A DNA stretch of 23,902 nt from an uncultured Dialister sp. (GCA_900557365.1 UPXR01000011.1:1-23902), one strand, 5' to 3'. Counted from the stretch's first letter, positions 6,299-20,264 are shown. Translations and numbers: made by a program. The notes: generated by a model not told the origin, from the letters alone.

Positions 6299-9200
6299 TC
6301 AGCCCTTGAAATACTTCACGCCTGCTTCAAAGAGAGGCTGATACTTGTTGCCCGTAATATTCTTGCCGATGTTTTCTCCTCTTCTTTCCGTATGGCCCAT
6401 CTTGCCGAGAACACGTCCGTCCGGGCTGGTAATTCCTTCCACTGCCCAGCAGGAACCGTTCGGGTTGAACCGGCTGTCATAAGTGGGCATGCCTTCCGGA
6501 GTTACATACTGGGTTGCAATCTGTCCGTTTGCCGCCAGTGCCTGAATCTGCTCATCCGTTGCAATGAAGCGGCCCTCGCCGTGGCTGATAGCAATGCTGT
6601 ACAGATCTCCCGGCTTGCAGAGAGACATCCAGGGAGATTTGCAGGAAACCACTTTCGTTGTTACATACCGGGACAGATGGCGTCCGATGGTATTGAAGGT
6701 CAGCGTCGGTGCATCGCCGGTCAGAGGCTTGAATTCACCGAAGGGAACCAGACCGAGCTTAATCAGTGCCTGGAAACCGTTGCAGATGCCCAGAGCCAGA
6801 CCGTCTCTTTCATGGAGAAGCTTATCCAAAGCCTGCTGCAGAGCTTCATTGCGGAATACTGCTGCAATGAACTTACCGCTTCCGTCCGGTTCATCCCCTG
6901 CGGAGAAGCCGCCCGGGAACATGACGATCTGTGCATGGCTGATCCGTTCTGCCATTTCTTCTACGGAATGCTTCAATTCCTCGGAATCGCGGTTCCGGAA
7001 AATGAATATATCCGATACGGCACCGGCCCTTTCAAAGGCGCGGGCGCTGTCCACTTCACAGTTGTTGCCCGGCATGGTGGGGATAAAGACTCTCGGTCTT
7101 GCCACATTCGTATGAACGTAGAAAGCAGGGATGCCCTTGTATTCCGGCAGAACCGGCGCATCCTTTTCGATGCTCTTTGCCCGGCGCGGGAAAATGGGGT
7201 CCAGCGTACCTTCATAGGACCGGAGAAGTTCATCCAGGGAAATTTCCGTTCCGCCGAGCTTCATGGATTCGCCGCCGATGACGCCGAGTTTTCTGGTATA
7301 CGGCTGCTTCAGCATTTCTTCTGCAGTTTCCGGATCGGTTTCCACCAGAACGGCCCCGTAGGAATTGCCGAAGCATTCGGAAGCGGAAACATCATCCGCA
7401 AAGGTGATGCCCAGTTTATTGCCGAAAGCCATCTTGGCTGCGGTAACCGCAATGCCGCCGTGTTCCGATGCCTTCATGGCCTTGATTTTTCCTGCCTTAA
7501 CCTGTTCATACAGGTAATCGCCGTGATTCATGAATACATCCAGGAGCGGCATGCCTGTTTCATCCTTGGGCTGATCAAAGAGAACCAGTACATCTCCTGC
7601 TTCTTTCAGTTCCTGGCTGACGGCTTCGGAGGCCTTGCCGGGAGCAATGGCAAAGGAAACCAGCGTGGGCGGTACATGAAGATCATTAAAGGTACCGCTC
7701 ATGGAGTCCTTGCCGCCGATGGCGCCGAGCTTCAGCTTTTCCTGCATATAGAAAGCACCGAGAAGGGCTGCTGCCGGTTTGCCCCAGCTTGCTGTATCGG
7801 TGAGCTTTTCAAAATATTCCTGAAGAGTCAGGTAAGCCTGTCTCCAGTCGGCTCCCAGAGCCACCAGGCGGGCTACGGAAAGAAGCACCGCATAGACTGC
7901 ACCGTGGAAAGGACTCCATACGGCAAGATCCGGATCAAAGCCGTGCGCCATGAAGCTGGCACTGTCGGTCTGACCGTACCGTACCGGGAATTTGCCGACC
8001 ATGCCGTCGGTCGGGGTCTTCTGGTATTTTCCGCCGAAAGGCATCAGAACCGTGCCGGCACCGATCGTGGAGTCGAACCGTTCGGAAAGCCCCTGCTGGG
8101 AGCAGTTGTTCAGGTCTGCCATAGCGGAAACCCAGGCTTCCTTTACATCCTGAATTTCCGGCTTTGCAAAGTAATCGGAATCAGCAGGCTTTGCGATGTG
8201 AGCGGACTTCACCTGGGTTGCACCGTTCGTATCCAGGAAGTCTCTGGAAATATCGACAATCGGTTCGCCTCTCCACTTCATCACCAGACGGCGTGTATCC
8301 GTTACATCGGCAATGACGGTTGCTTCCAGGTTTTCTTCTGCTGCATAGCGGATGAACTGTTCCGCATCTTCTTTTCTGACCACAACGGCCATTCTTTCCT
8401 GCGATTCGGAAATCGCCAGTTCCGTACCGTCAAGGCCTTCGTATTTCTTCGGCACCTTGTCCAGATTGATGTCCAGGCCGTCCGTCAGTTCACCGACTGC
8501 TACGGATACGCCGCCTGCACCGAAGTCATTGCAGCGCTTCACCAGACGGGTCACTTCTCCGCGGCGGAAGAGACACTGAATCTTTCTTTCCGTCAGCGGA
8601 TTGCCCTTCTGTACTTCTGCCCCGCAGGTTTCAATGGATTCCGTATTCAGTTCCTTGGAGGAGCCGGTAGCGCCGCCCATACCGTCGCGGCCCGTGCGTC
8701 CGCCGACAAGGATGACCACATCGCCCGGTTCCGGAGCCAGACGGATAACATGGTCTACCGGAGCTGCCGCAACAACGGCACCGATTTCCATGCGCTTCGC
8801 AATAAATCCCGGATGATAATATTCGCGGACTTCTCCCGTAGCCAGACCGATCTGGTTGCCGTAGGAGGAATATCCCTTTGCAGCCTCTACGGTAATTTTT
8901 CTCTGCGGAAGTTTTCCCGGAAGCGTATCGGACAGAGCCGCCCGGGGATCCCCGCTTCCGGTTACGCGCATCGCCTGATATACATAGGAACGTCCGGAAA
9001 GCGGATCGCGGATACAGCCGCCCAGGCAGGTTGCAGCACCGCCGAACGGTTCGATTTCCGTAGGATGGTTATGGGTTTCATTCTTGAACAGAAGGAGCCA
9101 GTCCTGCGGACCTTCTTTCGTATCGATTTTTACCTTGATGGTGCAGGCATTCACTTCTTCCGAAGCATCCAGATTATCCAGCTTTCCTTCCTTGCGGAGA

Positions 9201-10042
9201 AGCTTCACCGCAGCCGTAGCCATATCCATCAGGGTTACCGGACGGGTCGTTTCCCTGCCGTACACGGAGTCTCTTGCATTCTTATAGTCTGCCAGCGCCT
9301 GAGAAATCGGAGCAGAATATTTGCCGTCCTCTACGCCGATTTCCTCCAGTGCCGTAGAGAAAGTGGTATGCCGGCAATGATCCGACCAGTAGGTATCCAG
9401 TACACGGATTTCCGTTACCGTCGGATCTCTCTTTTCCGTATCCCGGAAATAATCGCGGATCATGACCATGTCGCCATGACTCATGGCAAGCCCCATATCG
9501 GCAATGAGCGCATCGATGCCCGCATCATCCAGCTGTGTCAGTCCTTCCACAACCGGTACGGCCTTCGGTTCTTCGATGGGCAGATCCAGTGTTTCTGCCA
9601 GTTCCAGGGAAGCTTCTCTCGATTCCACCGGATTGACCAGGAATTTCAGAATCTTTTCCCGATCCCCTGCTTCGAAATGGCCGGTAAAAGTATAAACCAG
9701 TGCGCATCTTACCCGTGCGCCGTCTTTTCCGGTTACGATGGCCAGGCACTGCTCTGCCGAATCCGCTCTCTGATCATACTGTCCGGGGAGGAACTCTACG
9801 GCAAGCACCAGATCCCCCTGCGGGAGCTCTTCCGTCGTATCATCCACCGGAGGTTCGGAAAACACGGTGGCAACTGCTTTTGCGTAATCTTCCTCTGTCA
9901 AACCGTCCACATCATAGCGGTGATAAATCCCCGCTCCTTCAATCCGATCTCCCAGGACCTCTTTCAGGGAAGAGACAAGGCTCTCCTCACCCTGGCGGAA
10001 ACCTTCCTTTTTGCGTACATATAAGCGTCTGATCGCAGACAA
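6299..10042 (-). CDS. purL: Phosphoribosylformylglycinamidine synthase, single-chain
   Basis: PurL converts FGAR, glutamine and ATP to FGAM in purine synthesis. At about 1247 residues it is the large single-chain form, with synthetase and glutaminase fused. Visible landmarks are DTYWSDHCRHTTF near residue 220, the ATP/Mg site around ETHNHPTEIEPFGG near 330, and the second half-domain around GAIGGKDSMSGTF. The C-terminal class I amidotransferase has PGNNCEVDSARAFERAG, PGGFSAGDEPDG, the nucleophile Cys in LGICNGFQ near residue 1090, and ISHGEGRF. The start is taken as TTG at 10042, eight bases after GGAAGGAG (10051-10058). A GTG at 10051 overlaps that site and is less likely. No other pur gene is next to it, and it has its own terminator. 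Confidence 0.96.
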   Translation of the reverse strand: MSAIRRLYVRKKEGFRQGEESLVSSLKEVLGDRIEGAGIYHRYDVDGLTEEDYAKAVATVFSEPPVDDTTEELPQGDLVLAVEFLPGQYDQRADSAEQCLAIVTGKDGARVRCALVYTFTGHFEAGDREKILKFLVNPVESREASLELAETLDLPIEEPKAVPVVEGLTQLDDAGIDALIADMGLAMSHGDMVMIRDYFRDTEKRDPTVTEIRVLDTYWSDHCRHTTFSTALEEIGVEDGKYSAPISQALADYKNARDSVYGRETTRPVTLMDMATAAVKLLRKEGKLDNLDASEEVNACTIKVKIDTKEGPQDWLLLFKNETHNHPTEIEPFGGAATCLGGCIRDPLSGRSYVYQAMRVTGSGDPRAALSDTLPGKLPQRKITVEAAKGYSSYGNQIGLATGEVREYYHPGFIAKRMEIGAVVAAAPVDHVIRLAPEPGDVVILVGGRTGRDGMGGATGSSKELNTESIETCGAEVQKGNPLTERKIQCLFRRGEVTRLVKRCNDFGAGGVSVAVGELTDGLDINLDKVPKKYEGLDGTELAISESQERMAVVVRKEDAEQFIRYAAEENLEATVIADVTDTRRLVMKWRGEPIVDISRDFLDTNGATQVKSAHIAKPADSDYFAKPEIQDVKEAWVSAMADLNNCSQQGLSERFDSTIGAGTVLMPFGGKYQKTPTDGMVGKFPVRYGQTDSASFMAHGFDPDLAVWSPFHGAVYAVLLSVARLVALGADWRQAYLTLQEYFEKLTDTASWGKPAAALLGAFYMQEKLKLGAIGGKDSMSGTFNDLHVPPTLVSFAIAPGKASEAVSQELKEAGDVLVLFDQPKDETGMPLLDVFMNHGDYLYEQVKAGKIKAMKASEHGGIAVTAAKMAFGNKLGITFADDVSASECFGNSYGAVLVETDPETAEEMLKQPYTRKLGVIGGESMKLGGTEISLDELLRSYEGTLDPIFPRRAKSIEKDAPVLPEYKGIPAFYVHTNVARPRVFIPTMPGNNCEVDSARAFERAGAVSDIFIFRNRDSEELKHSVEEMAERISHAQIVMFPGGFSAGDEPDGSGKFIAAVFRNEALQQALDKLLHERDGLALGICNGFQALIKLGLVPFGEFKPLTGDAPTLTFNTIGRHLSRYVTTKVVSCKSPWMSLCKPGDLYSIAISHGEGRFIATDEQIQALAANGQIATQYVTPEGMPTYDSRFNPNGSCWAVEGITSPDGRVLGKMGHTERRGENIGKNITGNKYQPLFEAGVKYFKG

Positions 10043-10050
10043 ATTCAACA

Positions 10051-10058
10051 CTCCTTCC
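10051..10058 (-). promoter_or_regulatory. Ribosome binding site that sets the purL start
   Basis: GGAAGGAG on the minus strand lies eight bases before TTG at 10042. It overlaps the in-frame GTG at 10051, which therefore cannot be the start served by this site. Confidence 0.6.
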
Positions 10059-10095
10059 GTAAACGGCTTGCTAAAATCTCACACAATATATATCA

Positions 10096-10104
10096 ATTTT
10101 ATCA
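10096..10104 (-). promoter_or_regulatory. Possible purL promoter (extended -10)
   Basis: TGATAAAAT on the minus strand resembles an extended -10, about 50-60 bases before the purL start. The -35 region is poor, and the 86-base gap to the upstream gene gives little choice. Read-through past the weak terminator at 10106-10128 may also feed purL. Confidence 0.35.
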
Positions 10105-10105
10105 C

Positions 10106-10128
10106 AAAAAAGAGTCTTATAAAATAAG
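10106..10128 (-). terminator. Weak hairpin with T run after the exported-protein operon
   Basis: On the minus strand CTTAT-TTT-ATAAG is followed shortly by six T. The stem is short and AT-only apart from one G-C pair, with mismatches outside it. It may be a leaky terminator or chance. Confidence 0.3.
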
Positions 10129-10902
10129 TCACTCCGGAGAGACTTTCTCCGATTTTTCCTGCTGTTCCTGATATTGCTGATGCCTTGCAAGGATGACGCC
10201 CAGTTCCTCATAGTCCGTCTTTCCGAGGAAGCTTTCCTTTGCTGCGGCTTTCGCCAGATCGTCTATGCCGTAAACCAGCGGCGCCTTTCCCTCATCAGGG
10301 GTAAGCAGTGCCATAGTCTCGATGCCGCCGTTTCCCAGGAAGAAATATACCTTGGTATACATCGGAAACAAAAGCCCGTCCACGCTGTAGGTCACTTTTC
10401 CGCCCATCGTAAAGAGGTAATTGGCATCAGAAGAAAGCCGGCGGAACGGTTCGATTTCGGAAATCTCCACCTGCACGGCTTTTCCCCGTTCCTTCCCTAC
10501 GATATCCTCCGCCAATCCCAGAAAAACACTGCGGATGCCCGCCCGGAAAGAGCTCTCCGGATCCAGCAGCGCCCGGTTGAAAGCAATCAGCCCGTTCCAG
10601 GTTTCCTGATCCGGATTCAGCATAAAATAGCGGCGCATCTGTCCCGTCATCTCCACCGGCAGTCTGGTCATGATCAGGTACCCGGAAAAGAAGCGGTTGC
10701 TTTTCTGCATGGTCACCGCAAGCTGTCCCATCGTATAGGGAATGGTGCTCCCCATGAAGCGCAGCTCCTGCTGTCCCGGCAGAGCCCGGTAGGTAAAATT
10801 GGGAGGAAGCGTCCTGCCTGCCAGCGTATTCATATCATAGGCGGACGCACTGCCTCCCAGAAGAATTGCCGCCGCACATAAACATCCCAACCACTTTTTC
10901 AT
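10129..10902 (-). CDS. Exported protein of unknown function (second of a pair)
   Basis: The product is 257 residues. It starts with a typical Sec signal peptide: KKW, a hydrophobic core LGCLCAAAILLGG, then SASA with cleavage expected after Ala21. No lipobox is suitably placed. The mature part has no transmembrane segment or motif I recognise; its end is Lys/Glu/Gln-rich. It probably resides in the periplasm. The ATG overlaps the upstream stop by four bases (ATGA), so the two are translated together. A stretch near residues 160-205 (DGLLFPMYTKVYFFLGNGG) follows the same pattern as the end of the upstream protein, suggesting an old duplication. Function unknown. Confidence 0.85.
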   Translation of the reverse strand: MKKWLGCLCAAAILLGGSASAYDMNTLAGRTLPPNFTYRALPGQQELRFMGSTIPYTMGQLAVTMQKSNRFFSGYLIMTRLPVEMTGQMRRYFMLNPDQETWNGLIAFNRALLDPESSFRAGIRSVFLGLAEDIVGKERGKAVQVEISEIEPFRRLSSDANYLFTMGGKVTYSVDGLLFPMYTKVYFFLGNGGIETMALLTPDEGKAPLVYGIDDLAKAAAKESFLGKTDYEELGVILARHQQYQEQQEKSEKVSPE

Positions 10903-11681
10903 GCTTTCTCTCTTTCCAGCCGATACAGGGCATAGAGCAGATCCTTCTCCAGCGCCTGGGCCGCTGCATGGCTTCCTCTGAATTCCATCAGATAATAATT
11001 TTCACCGTTCCGGTACAGCACGGACTGTCCCCAGAAGGGGAAAGAAAGCCCTCTGCTGTTAGTCATGATGCCCCGGACCTCCTGCTGCCACCGGAAGGAA
11101 CCGTCATCATTCTCTACCGGACGCCATCCGTCCAGAGCCAGAAGGCGTATGCTTTCCGTATTTCCTTTTTTGCCGGCAATGGCTTCATCCAGATCCGCCT
11201 GAAACTCCTCTGCCCGGATTTTCGGCATTCCGAAGAGAGAGGTGGGACGCGCCGCATCCTTCCGGAAAGCCCCTTTCCAGAAACGAACCGCCGCCTTCGG
11301 TGCTTTGGCAAACAGCTCTGCTTCCGTTCCGGAAATCACATAAATGGTTGCTGTATAATCCCCCTGCACCATATCCTTGCGGATCTGGTAAATCCGGAGC
11401 GAATCATAGGGATAGGGCGGGTTTCCCGGGAAAAGCTTCATGCCCGGCGGCACATAAAGGAAATTGTCTATCACAGCCTGTTTCGTATTCCCGTATCCCT
11501 TTGTTTTCACGCCGCTTTTGATCCAGTCACCGACCCGGCTGTCCGAGCCGTCGGTAATGCTGATCTCCTGTCCGAAGGGAAATGTTCCCAGTCCGGGGAT
11601 TTTTAAATCCTGCGCATCCGCCATTCCGCCTGCGGCCGTCAGCAGCACTGCCGCAGCCAGTGCGCAAAGCTTCTTTTTCAT
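10899..11681 (-). CDS. Exported protein of unknown function (first of a pair)
   Basis: The product is 260 residues with a clear Sec signal peptide: KKKLCALAAAVLLTAAGG, then MADA with cleavage expected after Ala23. The mature protein has an aromatic-rich middle (YVPPGMKLFPG, YTATIYVISG) and a C-terminal part GLSFPFWGQSVLYRNGENYY ending in a helix. No catalytic motif or cysteine pattern is visible. It starts its own operon: a good promoter at 11714-11742 and AAAGGAC about eight bases before the ATG. It sits just after the rpoC terminator, so it is not transcribed mainly with rpoBC. I do not recognise the family. An envelope role is only a guess from the signal peptide. Confidence 0.87.
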   Translation of the reverse strand: MKKKLCALAAAVLLTAAGGMADAQDLKIPGLGTFPFGQEISITDGSDSRVGDWIKSGVKTKGYGNTKQAVIDNFLYVPPGMKLFPGNPPYPYDSLRIYQIRKDMVQGDYTATIYVISGTEAELFAKAPKAAVRFWKGAFRKDAARPTSLFGMPKIRAEEFQADLDEAIAGKKGNTESIRLLALDGWRPVENDDGSFRWQQEVRGIMTNSRGLSFPFWGQSVLYRNGENYYLMEFRGSHAAAQALEKDLLYALYRLEREKA

Positions 11682-11713
11682 AGGCGTCTGTCCTTTCGAA
11701 ATAATTTTCTTTT

Positions 11714-11742
11714 ATTGTAAGCAATTTCAAAAAAGATTGCAA
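11714..11742 (-). promoter_or_regulatory. Sigma70-type promoter of the exported-protein operon
   Basis: TTGCAA (11737-11742), a 17-base spacer and TACAAT (11714-11719) on the minus strand match the housekeeping consensus at nine of twelve positions. It lies about 35 bases before the start codon and just after the rpoC terminator. Confidence 0.7.
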
Positions 11743-11784
11743 AAGCAGCCGCAGCGTCCTGCAGGAGCTTCTTTTTCCCGTCAA

Positions 11785-11818
11785 AAAAAACAGCCCTTCT
11801 TTCGAAAGGCTGTTTTTT
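11785..11818 (-). terminator. rpoBC operon terminator
   Basis: The stem AAAAAACAGCC / GGCTGTTTTTT (11785-11795 and 11808-11818) closes over a loop. On the minus strand it ends in a run of eight T. It begins ten bases after the rpoC stop codon and should end the operon. Confidence 0.85.
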
Positions 11819-11827
11819 GATTTCATA

Positions 11828-15976
<4,149 letters not shown>

Positions 15977-15999
15977 TTGTTTAGCGCTCCTTTCCGGAA

Positions 16000-18900
16000 T
16001 CAGTCGTTACCGCCGTCATGGAACATGGCGTCGGATAAATCATCTTCATTGAAACCTGCTTCTTCATCAGCGGGAGCATTTGCTTCTGCTTCCAGCGTAT
16101 CGTTGAAGGAGGCTACATCATCGGCAGCCTGCTGCACCTGGCCGTTCATGGAGGATTCCATGGCACCGCGGGATGCTGCTACAGCAGATTCCCCTTCCAT
16201 GGCTTCCTTCACATCTTCTCTGGCCCAGCGTTCTCCTCCGCCGTAGCCCTGTTCCAGATCGCTTTCATCCAGTTCCTTCAGGACAACTTCGTCGCCGTTT
16301 TCATTCAGGATGCGTACATCCAGGCCGATGGACTGCAGTTCCTTCATAAGTACCTTGAAGGATTCCGGTACACCCGGGCTCGGAATGTTTTCGCCCTTGA
16401 CGATCTTTTCGTAAGCCTTGACACGGCCGATGACATCATCGGACTTGACGGTCAGGATTTCCTGGAGGATATAAGCTGCGCCGTATGCTTCCAGCGCCCA
16501 GACTTCCATTTCGCCGAAACGCTGTCCGCCGAACTGTGCCTTGCCGCCCAGAGGCTGCTGGGTAACCAGGGAGTACGGACCGGTGGAACGGGCATGGATC
16601 TTATCATCAACCAGGTGATGGAGCTTCAGCATGTATTTCCAGCCGATGGTAACACGGTTGTCCAGCTTTTCGCCGGTACGTCCGTCATACAGATCGGTCT
16701 TGGCATCTGCCGGAAGTCCTGCTGCCTTCAGGGTTGCTGCCAGGTCTTCATCGCGGGCACCGTCAAATACGGGGGTTGCGATATGAATGCCGGATTCCGT
16801 CGGTTCAGGCATGCCGTATTTATCAAAATCATAGCCGCAGTCGATGAGACGCTGCTTCATTTCTTCATATTTTACCGGATCCTTGAGGGATTCACGGATT
16901 TCCTCACCCAGCATATGGCATGCCCAGGAGAGGTGGATTTCCAGGATCTGGCCGATATTCATTCGGGACGGAACGCCCAGAGGATTCAGTACCAGATCGA
17001 CCGGACGGCCGTCCGGGGTAAAGGGCATATCTTCGATCGGGAGGATGCGGGAGCATACGCACTTATTGCCGTGGCGCCCTGCCATCTTATCCCCTTCACG
17101 AATCTTACGTTTCTGTGCAATGTATACACGGACGAGCTTGTTCACGCCAGGAGCCAGTTCGTCGCCGTTTTCACGGGTGAAGATCTTCACATCGACAACC
17201 TTGCCGAATTCTCCGTGCGGAACGCGGAGGGAAGTATCTCTGACTTCTCTTTCCTTGTCGCCGAAGATGGCACGGAGGAGCCGTTCTTCCGGAGTCAGCT
17301 CGGTTTCTCCCTTCGGAGTAACCTTGCCGACAAGGATATCGCCGGGGCGGACATCCGCACCGATCATGATGATGCCGTTTTCATCCAGATACTTCACGGC
17401 ATCTTCGGAAACGGACGGAAGCTCTCTGGTGATTTCTTCCTCACCGAGCTTGGTATCTCTTGCATCGCACTCATATTCTTCAATATGAATGGAGGTGTAC
17501 AGATCGTCCTTGCAGAGACGTTCGGAAATCAGTACGGCGTCTTCGTGGTTATAGCCTTCCCACGGAACGAAGGCAACCAGTACATTGTGTCCCAGAGCCA
17601 GTTCGCCCTGATCGGTTGCCATGCCGTCTGCCAGGGTTTCCCCTGCTTCGACATGCTGGCCCTTATAAACGATGGGGTGCTGGTTGATGCAGGTGGACTG
17701 GTTCGAACGCATGAATTTAATGATGTCATAGGTATCGAGTTCACCGTTGTCTGCCCGGACAATGATCCGGCGGCCGTTGACTCTTTCCACGGTGCCTGCC
17801 CGTTTGGCAAGGATGCACACGCCGGAGTCCTGACCGGCTACCCATTCCATACCGGTGCCGACAAGCGGAGCTTCCGGACGGAGGAGCGGTACTGCCTGAC
17901 GCTGCATGTTCGCACCCATGAGCGCACGGTTCGTATCATCGTGTTCCAGGAACGGAATCAGAGAGGTACCGATGGAAACGACCTGCTTCGGGGATACGTC
18001 CATCAGATCCACTTCTTCCGGATCGGCTTCCAGTACATCCGGACCGCGGCGGCTGGCTACATTCTTATGAATGAAATGGCCTTCCTCATCCAGCGGTTCG
18101 CTGGCCTGTGCAATGATCTTGTCTTCTTCGATATCCGCAGTGACATACTTGCATTCGTCCGTAACGGAATGGGTTTCCTTATTGATCTGGCGGTATGGGG
18201 TTTCAATCAGGCCGTACTTGTTGATGATCCCGTAGTTGGACAGGGAGGAAATCAAGCCGATGTTCGGACCTTCAGGGGTTTCTACCGGGCACATGCGGCC
18301 GTAGTGAGAATAATGAACGTCGCGGACTTCGAACCCTGCTCTTTCACGGGAAAGACCGCCGGGGCCCAGTGCGGAAAGTCTTCTCTTATGGGTCAGTTCT
18401 GCCAGCGGGTTTGTCTGGTCCATGAACTGGGACAGCTGGGAGCTTCCGAAGAATTCTTTGATGGCTGCTACAACAGGGCGGATATTGACCAGTGCCTGCG
18501 GCGTCATCTTGTCCTGATCCTGGGTGGTCATTCTTTCACGGACCACTCTTTCCATACGGGTCAGGCCGATGCGGAACTGATTCTGGAGCAGTTCGCCTAC
18601 GCAGCGTACGCGGCGGTTGCCCAGATGGTCGATATCGTCGCTCTTTCCGTATCCCTGCATCATATTCAGCAGGTAATCAATGCAGGCGATGATATCTTCT
18701 CTGTCCAGGATGCGGTAGTTGTCTTCCCGGTTGCCGGAGGAGCAGATCACCTTGACCGGTGTTCCGTCGTCCTTCTGGGTCATGACTTCTACCTGATCGT
18801 AACCGGAGAATACACCGCTTTCTTCCAGTGTGCGGATTGCATCATCATCAATCAGGCTGTTGCCTTCGATAATCACTTCGCCCGTTTCCATATTGACAAT

Positions 18901-19788
18901 CGGGCCTTCTGTCTTGTGGCCGTAGAGACGGTTCTTCCAGGACAGCTTTTTGTTCAGCTTGTAGCGGCCGACCTTTGCCAGATCATAACGGCGGGAATCA
19001 TAGAAGAAATTCCGCAGCAGGGTTGCACCGCTTTCTTCCGTAGCCGGTTCGCCCGGACGAAGCTTTTTGTAAATTTCAATCAGAGCCGACTTTGTATCGG
19101 TCGTGTTGTCCTTTTCCAGCGTTCTTTCGATGTGGATATCATGTTCGAACAGATCCAGGATTTCCTCATTGGAAGAGTAGCCCAGAGCACGGATCAGTAC
19201 GGTGACCGGAATCTTTCTGTTTCTGTCGATACGGACGGAAACGGAACCTTTCGGATCGGATTCCAGTTCAATCCATGCACCGCGGTTCGGAATCAGCTGC
19301 GCGGTGTAGATTTCCTTATCAAAGGCATCTCTTTCCTTCTTGTAGTACACGCCGGGGGAACGGACCAGCTGAGATACGATAACACGTTCTGCGCCGTTGA
19401 TGATGAAGGTGCCTGTATCGGTCATGACCGGGAAATCACCCATGAACAGATCGTGTTCCTTCAGCTCGCCGGTTTCCTTGTTTTCCAGGCGGACCTTGAC
19501 ATACAGCGGTGCGGAATAATTGACATCCTTCGCCTTGCACTGTTCGATATTGTATTTTCCCTGGCCGAAATAGTATTCCCCGAAGTGAAGAGCCCACTTG
19601 TGTGCGCTGTCTTCGATCGGAGAAATATCAGCAAATACATCCTTCAGCCCTTCCCGGCAGAACCATTCATAGGATTTGGTCTGCAGGTCGAGCAAATGCG
19701 GCATTTTCAGTACTTCCTGTGCTCTGGCATAGGTATATCTCTTTTTCCCGCCAACCTGCACCGGCCTGAACATCTTGCTTTTGGGCAT
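16000..19788 (-). CDS. rpoB: RNA polymerase subunit beta
   Basis: The subunit has about 1262 residues. The rifampicin region [20 protein letters not shown], then [10 protein letters not shown], near residues 448-475 has the sensitive-type Asp, His and Ser at the main resistance positions. The flap and conserved C-terminal blocks are present, including [10 protein letters not shown] with the two active-site lysines and [14 protein letters not shown]. An acidic tail of about 80 residues follows the last conserved block ([12 protein letters not shown]). Start: ATG at 19788, with GAGG seven bases upstream and the family start [13 protein letters not shown]. The frame stays open 39 codons further up, but without a ribosome site. 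Two cysteines, C910 and C912, replace normally small or aliphatic residues. It is first in a two-gene operon with rpoC and lacks the usual rplJL upstream. Confidence 0.97.
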   Translation of the reverse strand: MPKSKMFRPVQVGGKKRYTYARAQEVLKMPHLLDLQTKSYEWFCREGLKDVFADISPIEDSAHKWALHFGEYYFGQGKYNIEQCKAKDVNYSAPLYVKVRLENKETGELKEHDLFMGDFPVMTDTGTFIINGAERVIVSQLVRSPGVYYKKERDAFDKEIYTAQLIPNRGAWIELESDPKGSVSVRIDRNRKIPVTVLIRALGYSSNEEILDLFEHDIHIERTLEKDNTTDTKSALIEIYKKLRPGEPATEESGATLLRNFFYDSRRYDLAKVGRYKLNKKLSWKNRLYGHKTEGPIVNMETGEVIIEGNSLIDDDAIRTLEESGVFSGYDQVEVMTQKDDGTPVKVICSSGNREDNYRILDREDIIACIDYLLNMMQGYGKSDDIDHLGNRRVRCVGELLQNQFRIGLTRMERVVRERMTTQDQDKMTPQALVNIRPVVAAIKEFFGSSQLSQFMDQTNPLAELTHKRRLSALGPGGLSRERAGFEVRDVHYSHYGRMCPVETPEGPNIGLISSLSNYGIINKYGLIETPYRQINKETHSVTDECKYVTADIEEDKIIAQASEPLDEEGHFIHKNVASRRGPDVLEADPEEVDLMDVSPKQVVSIGTSLIPFLEHDDTNRALMGANMQRQAVPLLRPEAPLVGTGMEWVAGQDSGVCILAKRAGTVERVNGRRIIVRADNGELDTYDIIKFMRSNQSTCINQHPIVYKGQHVEAGETLADGMATDQGELALGHNVLVAFVPWEGYNHEDAVLISERLCKDDLYTSIHIEEYECDARDTKLGEEEITRELPSVSEDAVKYLDENGIIMIGADVRPGDILVGKVTPKGETELTPEERLLRAIFGDKEREVRDTSLRVPHGEFGKVVDVKIFTRENGDELAPGVNKLVRVYIAQKRKIREGDKMAGRHGNKCVCSRILPIEDMPFTPDGRPVDLVLNPLGVPSRMNIGQILEIHLSWACHMLGEEIRESLKDPVKYEEMKQRLIDCGYDFDKYGMPEPTESGIHIATPVFDGARDEDLAATLKAAGLPADAKTDLYDGRTGEKLDNRVTIGWKYMLKLHHLVDDKIHARSTGPYSLVTQQPLGGKAQFGGQRFGEMEVWALEAYGAAYILQEILTVKSDDVIGRVKAYEKIVKGENIPSPGVPESFKVLMKELQSIGLDVRILNENGDEVVLKELDESDLEQGYGGGERWAREDVKEAMEGESAVAASRGAMESSMNGQVQQAADDVASFNDTLEAEANAPADEEAGFNEDDLSDAMFHDGGND

Positions 19789-19834
19789 TCCTCGCCTCAC
19801 CCTTTCATCAAAACACGAGACTTCTGAGACAAAG

Positions 19835-19876
19835 AAAGCAAGGGCATTCGGACAACAACACGGATAACCTTGCTTT
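19835..19876 (-). promoter_or_regulatory. Hairpin in the rpoB leader
   Basis: In the transcribed leader, AAAGCAAGG and CCTTGCTTT form a perfect 9-bp stem around a 24-base loop, followed by CTTTGTC. The T tract is interrupted, so it is a poor terminator; it may be a pausing or attenuation structure, or chance. Confidence 0.35.
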
Positions 19877-19939
19877 TTCAGACGTCTCTTTTCGTTAACA
19901 TACATATATAATATAAAACAAGAACCATAACAAATTGAA

Positions 19940-19968
19940 ATTTTACCATAATCAGGAACTCATTTCAA
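19940..19968 (-). promoter_or_regulatory. Main rpoBC promoter
   Basis: TTGAAA (19963-19968), a 17-base spacer and TAAAAT (19940-19945), with a TG one base upstream of the -10, give a strong extended sigma70-type promoter. It predicts a transcript leader of about 145 bases before the rpoB start. Confidence 0.8.
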
Positions 19969-20197
19969 TTATAAATTCTTATTTCATATACAGAAATTTT
20001 AAATAGCACCGTTGCAATATTTTCTTTTATAGAAATATTTTTGTTACATATAAAATTTTTCTTCCGTTAAAATTCTTATTGACTTTTTCAGGTGCTGTAT
20101 TCGCAAGCATTTTAACACCCTTTCCGGGAAATTGCAATCTGCGCAGCATGCGGTCTTTTGCTGCACGGTTTTCCCTCCTGCCTCTTTTCCTGCACGC
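19969..20197. other. AT-rich spacer upstream of the rpoBC promoter
   Basis: The part from 19969 to about 20090 is strongly AT-rich, like an upstream activating tract, and has no supported gene. From 20090 to 20197 the composition returns to normal, with no recognisable coding content. No rplL or rplJ remnant and no L10-type leader was seen. Confidence 0.5.
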
Positions 20198-20226
20198 AAA
20201 AACTCCTTCCCCGAAAGGAGAAGGAG
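20198..20226 (-). terminator. pyc terminator
   Basis: CTCCTTC and GAAGGAG (20220-20226 and 20203-20209 on the plus strand) form a GC-rich stem with inner CC/GG pairs around a TTTC loop. Five T follow on the minus strand. A 14-base perfect palindrome TGCGGAATTCCGCA at 20230-20243 lies between it and the pyc stop. Confidence 0.8.
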
Positions 20227-20264
20227 CTGTGCGGAATTCCGCAGTCTGCAGAATTCGATTTTTC

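Noticed and set aside
6392..10024. Plus-strand open frame of about 1210 codons opposite purL
   Set aside because: The minus strand encodes a complete FGAM synthase with all motifs. The long antisense frame arises because the codon choice of the real gene avoids reverse-frame stops. It has no family content.
16594..19827. Plus-strand open frame of about 1077 codons opposite rpoB
   Set aside because: Same explanation as for rpoC: codon bias on the coding strand keeps the opposite frame open.
19789..19905. rpoB start at 19905 instead of 19788
   Set aside because: No Shine-Dalgarno is present and the extra 39 residues do not resemble beta-subunit N-termini; GAGG before 19788 supports the later start.
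20230..20243. Perfect 14-base palindrome TGCGGAATTCCGCA as an operator
   Set aside because: It lies between the pyc stop and its terminator, not near a promoter, so it is more likely incidental or part of the 3' end structure.
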